From Cyanoderma ruficeps (taxonomy: Eukaryota; Chordata; Aves; Passeriformes; Timaliidae): a stretch of DNA of 64,000 nt. A model generated the notes under the pieces. That model did not search any database, had not been told where the DNA came from, and saw only the letters and a program-made list of their open reading frames with translations. Shown piece after piece: positions 49,301 through 64,000 of this stretch; positions within the stretch are counted from its first letter, which is position 1, and each line of letters begins with the position of its first letter. The stretch lies in the NCBI GenBank assembly GCA_008694505.1, contig VZDJ01007753.1, positions 19,924,044-19,988,043 on the forward strand, read 5' to 3'. Position numbers and translations under genes: made by a program.

Positions 49301-51728
49301 AGACTAAAAATCACCACCTCATAAGCAATAATTACATCCTTTGTTAAAATGGAGAAGAGATTCCAATCATGCATTCCCACATTTAAGAGTACCTCCATGA
49401 CTACTCTGTTTTTGAACATTTGCCACTGAACATTTCCACATACTATACTAAGCTACAGAGAGCATTAACTGTGTAGAATGCTTGTGTCAATGAGAAAAAT
49501 ACTGAATGAAGTGAGTTGAGGAAAAAAAAAGAACCTGAATGTGCATTTTTAAATAGGTGTTACAATCATGTCAGTCAAATGACACTCACTCCAGAGCAAC
49601 CTGTATTTTCTAAATCAATCACCTATCTGAAAATGACACCAATAACAAATTTCAAAAGCATATACTGTATTTCCAACCACAAATACATTCTTGTATCTGA
49701 AGCAACATAACCAATAAAAAATAGAATTTTAATAGACTAAGAATTCCTCCTTATTAGAATATAAGGAAGGGGACGAAAACGGAGGTAAGAAGAGAGATGA
49801 TGTAGTTAAAGAAGGACCAAACAGCTTAAAACAGCATTAGTAGGGGTATAAAGCATTTACTGCTGTAGTATAACTATGTTTTTTTGACATAACTGTCTAT
49901 GGAAAATCACTTGAGGTAATATTTCAACCCTTAGTACATCAGTTTTGAGCTCAATGCTCTCTTCATCCATAAAAAAAAAAAAAATACTTTAGTCCTGGTT
50001 ATACTCTTGTGATGTTTATATGGTAGCATGGATAAAGGGAAAAAGTATTAAGTGAAGAATCCATAGTAAAATTCAAGTTGTAGTGAGAGTAAGTGAAAAA
50101 AGTGCACATTAAAAAAACACAAGATTTACTGTAGGATAGCTATACTTTTCTTTCTTAAGCCACTGCTAAAAAGTGATTTTATAGGAGTCCCCCAGAAAAG
50201 TTATGGCAGGACAATTCTAATTTTAAAAAAAAATCTAGAATTGAAATGCAGTGAATAATATTGCATAAAAGCATGAACAGATCTGTGCATAGGAATTTTC
50301 TGTATATCAGTGTCAGAATCATTCCTAAGATGTGCAGCAATGGCTTCCTTTACATCTCTATCTATTATAATATTTTAGTAGCAGATAATGCAATCCCCCT
50401 GCTAAACTAATCTATACTGCAAATAGGCACACAGATTTCAGAGAGGCTTTCTTTAAATAAGGCAGGCATTCCTTCAAGTAGTTATAGCTTAAGACAAAAT
50501 GTAGCCTCTCGTGCAAAGAGAATCATGTCCAGGGGTCAGCTCAAAATCGCTTTTCAGAGCAGTTCAGAAGATCATTTGTTAATTTTTAATAGTGAGATTA
50601 GAGGAGAGAGATTTTCTATCGTGTAGTAAATTACCAAAAGCCATTTGTTGAGATGGTTTTGTTCCCCCATTACTGGGAGCTCCAAATTTAAGTTCAGCCA
50701 TGCCAGGGAAGCCCACTCTACTTTGAAGGACAAGGGTTTGCTCATGCAATGAAAAAATTTTTCAAGTTTGTGGGTGCTCCACTCTTTATGAAAGTACTAC
50801 TTGTGAAGGAAGTACAGAAAAATTGTCATAACAGCTCTGTCTAAATGTGCACACAACTCAGTATGATGTTTCTGGTACTAAGAAACAAGTGCTTAGGGAA
50901 TAAACACATGACATAAAACATGATTTGTTTCCTGGTACATACTTGCTACTTCTTGCTGCCTTCAGTTCAGGAGCTTTCCCGACCTAGTTGCTTCATGCAA
51001 TTCATTAGCTTTAACAGCCACAGTAGGTCTATCGGCCTAATTCCTTTATTTGTATCTATCATTTATACTCCAGGTTTCCATATGATGTTACACCAATTAT
51101 GAAACATCCAGTTCTGCTACACTTGAACAAGTATGTACTTTTATTAATTTTAAACCTGCTGCTCGATTTTTTTTCTGCCACAATTTCTGATCTGTGAAAA
51201 ACAGTGAATAATTGCCTCTTTTTTTTAATGCTGTTCATTCTGTATACCTCCACCATATGTTGCTTCTTCATTAAAGTGAAAAATCCTAGTCTATTTAATT
51301 CCTTTGTGTGGAAGCTGTTCCAAATCACTGCCTAATCTTATCATCCACACCATACCCCCACTAGAAGTTAATAAAGTAGTCAAGATTTAAGCACATCCAA
51401 GGTTTATAGTCATATAAATAGGTAGGTCTTCTGTTTGGTTTTTGATTTTTTTAGTAAGTACTTTTTAAAAATTTTCTTTTCTGGGTATACACAAGCACAC
51501 AATGCACTACAGAGTATTAAGGGAATCTTTTCAGAGCATTATCTTAATAAACGCAGTTTAAGCTAAGATCAGCACTGGACCATTTCTTACCTGTAGATAC
51601 ACAAAAAATATATTTTTCATAGTGTAGACACTATGAGAAGACAACCTTCTTTAAATACCCAGAAAAGAATAGAATATAAACAGAAACAAAGACTGAAGTT
51701 TGAAAGAATTAAGTCAGGTGAAGAGTCA

Positions 51729-51734
51729 GGTTAG
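51729..51734. repeat. Target-site duplication, left copy (GGTTAG)
   Basis: Identical to 52416-52421. Confidence 0.85.
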
Positions 51735-51862
51735 TCTCGGGTTTGTTGAATCCTTGCTGAGATTCAAGGTTGTTAAAAGTCCCCAGCCCTCTAAAAGCCC
51801 TGAGCCATGTCGCAGAAAGAAGCGGAGTCCTTCAAGGTCTTGTTCTCAGTTCTCAAGCATTG

Positions 51863-51868
51863 TTTATT
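51863..51868 (-). terminator. LTR polyadenylation signal AATAAA
   Basis: AATAAA on the minus strand in the R region of the LTR. It is in the same direction as gephyrin transcription, so in principle it could be used as an intronic cleavage signal. Confidence 0.65.
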
Positions 51869-51960
51869 ATTTGGTATCTCACAATTTGCTCCGCACCCAG
51901 CTGAGGTCTGGACAGCAGCTGAGACACGACGCGACTGCCCACTGATGGGGCGTTGCTTGG

Positions 51961-51968
51961 TTTTTATA
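51961..51968 (-). promoter_or_regulatory. LTR TATA box
   Basis: Reads TATAAAAA on the minus strand, in the U3 part of the LTR, with AATAAA about 95 bp downstream in LTR sense. Confidence 0.65.
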
Positions 51969-52415
51969 CAGATAATTACATGCCCACTGTTTACTGTTTT
52001 GTACCAATGTGTGATATCTATACTACAAGGGTCATCTCTACCCTAATCCAATAGCCTAGAACTACTTTGTGTCATCACCACCCCAGAGGATGGAGGACGA
52101 AGAAGAAGGATCTAGGGCAACACCCAAAATCCTCCTCCATCTTGTCCCCCATTCATCTCTATTCTAAGAATTCCTAAACTACAAAATTTCTCTCCCCGTG
52201 TTGTACTAAACTACTATTTTCACACTTTTGAGGTTTCTAATTCTTCTCTCGGTGTTGGAAGCTTCTCCCATGGACTAAAATCAAACTCGGTGTCTTTCTG
52301 GGCTCTGTGCCAAGGTCTCCAACCCCCCTGGACCGGCTCCACACCCCCCTGTCCAGGGTCCGAACTCCCTTTCTCAGGTCCCAGGTCATCCAAAGGGATG
52401 CCCTGGACTCCAACA

Positions 52416-52421
52416 GGTTAG
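52416..52421. repeat. Target-site duplication, right copy (GGTTAG)
   Basis: Identical to 51729-51734; the six-base length supports an ERVK-type integrase. Confidence 0.85.
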
Positions 52422-55400
52422 CTGAGATCTGGATGAAGCCTGGAGGTGGCAAAATAAGATAGAAGAAGCTGTTTGAGTTTTGAGAGCCACAGATCCTCAG
52501 AAAGCGGAAACATTATGAAAATAGCAAATGCCATGAAAAGACCCCTCCAAAAGAAGCCTGAAGTTAAAAGATCAAGTAAGGCAAGATTAGGTCACCAAGA
52601 GAAGACTAGAGAATACAACTTTGAAGCTGTGGTGGATTTGGGTTGGATGAGAAAACAAAATGCAAAGCCAGAGAGGTGTACAGCATAATCTCTCAAGGAA
52701 ATGCTTATCACAACACATTAAGCTTTTAAATGTAATTTGGACTGTGGTTTGAAGAAATAGAATATTGACCAGGAAGCTGGGTTGCTATGCCATTAAATTC
52801 CAAAGCAAATGACAGGCTGTAAAATTATATTCAATCAAATGAACATTTTACATTCTACTCCAATCTATTCTTATTAATTATTAGTGCAAATGATTACGGA
52901 AAGAAGTCTTCTGGTACTTAAATCTGAGACTGTGGCAGTACTCAGTACATACTTAATCTTCCTACTTCTTCTGTAAAAGTCATTCTGGTCTGATCCTGAA
53001 TATACCCAGACACACAGAAAGCTTGTCTATATTCCTTCCAAATACAAAAGGAAAAAAGTAATTACAAAAATTATTTACAATTTTTTTTTTAAATTACGAA
53101 AGTAATTACGATTATAGTATTACTCGTATGTGAACTAAGTCTGATTGGGATGGACTTAACTTTCTTCACAGCAGATGGCTGCACCAGAGTTGCAGTGTTT
53201 TGGGTTTGTGACTGAACAGTGCTGATAACACACCAATGCTTTCACTATGGTTGAACAGTGCATGTAAAACATCAAGACCTTTTCTTTCCCTGCTCTGCGA
53301 CCCCAGCAGCTAAGGCTGGGGATAGGGAAGAGCTGGGAAGGAGCACAGCCAGCACTGTGACCAAAGGGATATGCCATACCATAACATTGTACTCAGCAAT
53401 AAATGCTCAAGGAAAGGAGGAGGAAAAGGGGTAACATTAGACATTACAGTATTTGTCTTCCCAGGCAATTCTTGTGTGTGCTGAGGCCTGGCTTCCCAGA
53501 ACCTGGCAAAACATTTGACTGCTGATGGGAAGTCTTAAGGCTCTTTCTTGTACTATAGAGAACAGAAGTTATTAAAGACAATTTAAAATTTGCATTTGGA
53601 AAAAATAAAAAATTGGCACAAATTTGAAGTCAGAAGCAGAGTGGGCAATTTTAAAATGAACGTTTAAAACAAACATAGAAATAACTTTTAATCAACTGTG
53701 ATACAGGCTAGACAAACTTGATTTCTGAACTTGTGTCCTATGTATTTATTTCCAGACATCAGAGAGCAAGCACAATGAAATAGAGCACAAAGGGCCTAGC
53801 TTTTCTTTTGAACCCTTAAAAACTTTTCTAACGTTTTATTTTCTTAAATGAAATTTTAAGTACATTTAATAATAACAACAACAAACTTTTAATCTGTAAA
53901 TGAAGGCTCTAGTAAATCTCCACAACCAATGATGAAGTTTCTTATTTCAACAGACACGATATATCCTTACAGATCCCATACATAGTTTAGAAAATCTCTA
54001 AACTTTGTTTAGACAGAGGTTCCTGGCTAACAAGCTTGAAGCAGTGCATCCCTGCACCACACAGAAGTACAAGACTTAATTCTAAAACTAGTACTAGAAC
54101 TGAAAAGAGATGGAACACCCAAAATGCAGCTGCCATGCAAACAATCAACCCTCTCCCTTCAACAATACTTATCAGCCCAGACACAGCAATGGGGCTGCAC
54201 AGCCTCTAGTACTAGAACAACGTATGTAGTTACTTGATTAGCTCATAAACTTAATTGCAATCTACCACAGGGCACTGCAAGAGCAAAAAGAAGAAATTTC
54301 CTTCTAAGAATTTGGTAACTGTGTGATAAGAGAAGACATGTTTGTTCTGAATCTAACTACTGTTGGTTGATAAAGCTGACACAGAGCTTTAAAGAGGTTA
54401 CAGGAGACTGCTTTGGGCCAAGATGTAAGAATTATTAGAGTTGAAAGCTACTAAGTGCTTAAAAAAGACATTTTCTTATGTTCTGCTTTGCATAGTCTGC
54501 TGCTATGGGTTTGCTTCAGACAGATGAAGTTGTTCCTATAGGATTAAGTCATTAACTTAAACAACCAAAGGACACATGCAATATTAGCCATTTTTGCTAG
54601 AAAATGTGAAGGAATCTTGTAGGTTGAGATTTTTTTTTTCTTGAAGTGCAAGTAACAGAGAAAACATTTAAGGACTTGTTCATATGACTGGAAGTAAAAA
54701 AGATTTGGCAAATGAGCAACAGAACATCCTCTGTGAGACATTTGATAGAAGCTGGTTGGACTACAGAGAAGCCAAGTGGGGAAACTGGCTGGAGAAGAAA
54801 CCGTGGCCACTTCAGGTCTTATGGATGTTTTAATTATCTTGAAGGAAGGGAAAATACAATTTTTTAAGGCACATGAAAACTCTGCTTGCAGTTGAAGCAG
54901 ATAAAGTTTTGTCTCAATCTCCCAGATCAGTGAGAAACCATAAAGATAGCATGAAGCCAATTTTATGTATATCAGCTTTAGGAAGTACTTATTAGATCAG
55001 ACTCATCCTCATGAATTCCTTTAGGTAAGTGTCACATCTCTGGAAGTTTGTCAAGTACAACTTTTTCACCATATTCAATGCTTAAAAGAAGCAGCACTTC
55101 TGTAATGCTCAGCATTGCTTCTCTGCATAAGAGTCTGGGCTACCACAGACAGCTCTCCCTTCGTCCTATTAAAGACAACCTGATAAAATCACTCAATGCT
55201 TATAGATGAACTCAGGAGGCAAGAGAAGCAGAGAATTATTTTTGTAAGCCTATCAGGGAAAATGTGCTAATATAGTCAAACAATGGACAAACAACTGAGC
55301 ATGAACTCCCACTAGAAGGTTGCTGCACAACAAGGTAACTGTGGATAGAATTACCAAATAAATAGTTCCTCTCTATACAGCATTACTGAGACCAGCAGTT

Positions 55401-55660
55401 ACATAAAAGAAATAGGCATTCATATATGGTAACAGGCACTGAAAAACTAGAAAGGCTGCACAACGGGGAGAGGGCATGAACTGGTATCCTCACAAAACAG
55501 AATTTGTAACCTTCAGCAAGACAGAATATGGCACTGGTTTTCAAATGATGAGCAAAACTTCCAGTTTTTCTCAAAATCTACTAGACAGGTTCCTCCATGT
55601 GAAGATGGAAATGAAAATTTTACATTCACAGACTTAACTGTGCCAGTTATCAAATCTTCA
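52422..55660. other. Unannotated intron stretch
   Basis: About 3.2 kb of mostly AT-rich intron. A slightly GC-richer patch at 53250-53370 shows no family I recognise. The 138-codon ORF at 54544-54960 (minus) has no recognisable domain. Confidence 0.6.
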
Positions 55661-56405
55661 ATCACAGAATCACAGAATTGGTAAGGCTGGAAGGAACCAC
55701 AGTGGGTCATCTTAAAAGCACATTGCATGGGACTGCATCCAGAACTGGACACAGCACTCCAGGTGAGGCCACACCAGGGCTGAGTAGAGGGGCAGGATCC
55801 CCTCCCTCGACCTGCTGCCAACGCTGTTCCTAATGCAGCCCAGGATCCCATTGGCCTCATTGGCCACAAGGACACACTGCTGGCTCAGGGACAGTTTGTT
55901 GCCCACCAGCACCCCCAGGTCCTTCCCCAGAGAGCTGCTCCCCAGCAGCTCAGCCCTCAGGCTGTGCTGGTCCATGGGGTTATTCCTGCCCAGCTGCAGG
56001 AGCCTGCACTTGCTGTTGTTGATTTCAGACCGTTCTTGTCTGCCCATCTCTCCATCCTGCTGAGGTCCTTCTGCAGGGCTGCACAGCCCTCTGGGGCATC
56101 GGCCACTCCTCCCAGCTTTGCTGAGTCATCTGCCCTTCATCCAAGAAATCAATGAATTAAGGTAAAGAATTCGGGGCCCAGTACTGAACCTTAGAAGACA
56201 CCACCAGTGATGGCCTTCACCTAGACCCTGTGCCTCTGGGATCTGCTGTTCAGGTTCAGCTAGTTCTCAATCCACCTCAACATCCACTCATCCAACCCAC
56301 ATTTCCTGACTTTGCCCATGAGGATGCTATGAGAGAGAGTGTCAAAAACCTTGCTGAACTCAAAGCAGACAACATCCACTGCTGCTGCCTCATCCACCCA
56401 GCTAT
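55661..56405 (-). mobile_element. CR1 LINE, internally deleted, minus orientation
   Basis: On the minus strand, RT-domain pieces come first (KVFDTLSHSILMGKVRKCGL, then GSVLGP), followed by LGRNNPMDQH, GKDLGVLVGNKL, ANGILGCIRNSVGSRSREG and [19 protein letters not shown]. The sequence then jumps directly to the terminal 3' UTR, CTTCCAGCC ... ATTCTGTGATTCTGTGATT at 55661-55690. The region coding from ERLRELG to the ORF2 end, present in the 15 kb copy and in normal CR1, is absent. Stops and frame changes show it is dead. Same orientation as gephyrin. Confidence 0.92.
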
Positions 56406-56450
56406 TTCTTTCATCCTACAGTCTATCTTATGTACTCATATGTACTCAGT

Positions 56451-56490
56451 AAAAAAAAAATAATATATATATATANAGAGCGCGCGCGCG
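56451..56490. repeat. Compound simple repeat A10-(TA)n-N-AGAG-(CG)5
   Basis: Ten A, then an alternating AT run of about 15 bases, an ambiguous base at 56476, AGAG, then five CG dinucleotides. It lies about 50 bp beyond the 5' end of the CR1 fragment. The (CG)5 run is very unusual in an AT-rich, CpG-poor intron. Confidence 0.93.

Positions 56491-64000
<7,510 letters not shown>

Larger units (their letters stand above)
32712..51728. other. Intron 2 block without recognisable mobile elements
   Basis: About 19 kb of AT-rich intron. I see no gene, RNA gene or dated transposable element. It includes a TTA microsatellite (37797-37832), short duplications (44047-44080, 46296-46335), a palindrome (44251-44269) and an A run at 49971-49984. 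The longest ORF is 179 codons (39489-40028, minus), without a recognisable domain; the 141-codon ORF at 42419-42844 (minus) likewise. Confidence 0.6.
51735..52415 (-). mobile_element. Solo LTR of an endogenous retrovirus, ERVK-type (6-bp TSD)
   Basis: On the minus strand the 681-bp element begins TGTTGGAGTCCAGGG and ends AACCCGAGA, one change from a canonical CCCGACA end. It is flanked by an exact 6-bp duplication GGTTAG at 51729-51734 and 52416-52421, as expected for class II (ERVK-like) integration. A TATA box (TATAAAAA, plus-strand 51961-51968) is followed about 95 bp later by AATAAA (plus-strand 51863-51868), the usual U3/R layout. There are no internal retroviral genes. It lies in the same orientation as gephyrin, within intron 2. 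ORFs of 71-81 codons inside it are incidental. Confidence 0.9.

Noticed and set aside
54544..54960. 138-codon minus-strand ORF
   Set aside because: No domain recognised and no exon-like boundaries fitting gephyrin.

Overview
This is a piece of vertebrate nuclear DNA, almost certainly from a bird. It is AT-rich and intron-dominated. Its recognisable interspersed repeats are CR1 LINE fragments and endogenous-retrovirus solo LTRs, with no Alu/B1-like SINE or L1 seen. Two well-preserved LTRs with intact target-site duplications fit a songbird, but that narrower placement is inference.

The whole window appears to lie inside one gene, gephyrin (GPHN), transcribed on the minus strand. Three short coding exons are directly readable: 60950-61028, 32654-32711 and 1032-1124, in transcript order. 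Spliced together they keep one reading frame and give about 77 consecutive residues of the N-terminal G (MogA-like) domain, including the TTGGTG motif. Gephyrin makes molybdenum cofactor and also scaffolds glycine and GABA-A receptors at inhibitory synapses. They correspond to human exons 2, 3 and 4 (residues about 22-98). Exon 1 would lie beyond 64000 and exon 5 before position 1.

The introns are 28.2 kb (intron 2, 32712-60949) and 31.5 kb (intron 3, 1125-32653), with parts of introns 1 and 4 at the edges. Intron 3 holds a fossil repeat with a palindromic core (about 9965-10560), a solo LTR with a 5-bp duplication (11226-11881), a nested CR1 plus candidate LTR patch (14961-16375), two CR1 3' ends on the plus strand (18940-19391, 22061-22413) and a long poly-T tract containing an assembly gap base. 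Intron 2 holds a solo LTR with a 6-bp duplication (51735-52415), an internally deleted CR1 (55661-56405) and a TA/CG simple repeat with another N. The remainder is AT-rich sequence with only chance-length ORFs.

I found no new multi-gene system, CRISPR array, RNA gene or nested protein gene. The items worth a second look are small palindromes and inverted repeats, a cluster of POU-octamer motifs, recent short tandem duplications, and an intronic LTR whose polyadenylation signal is in the sense direction of gephyrin.
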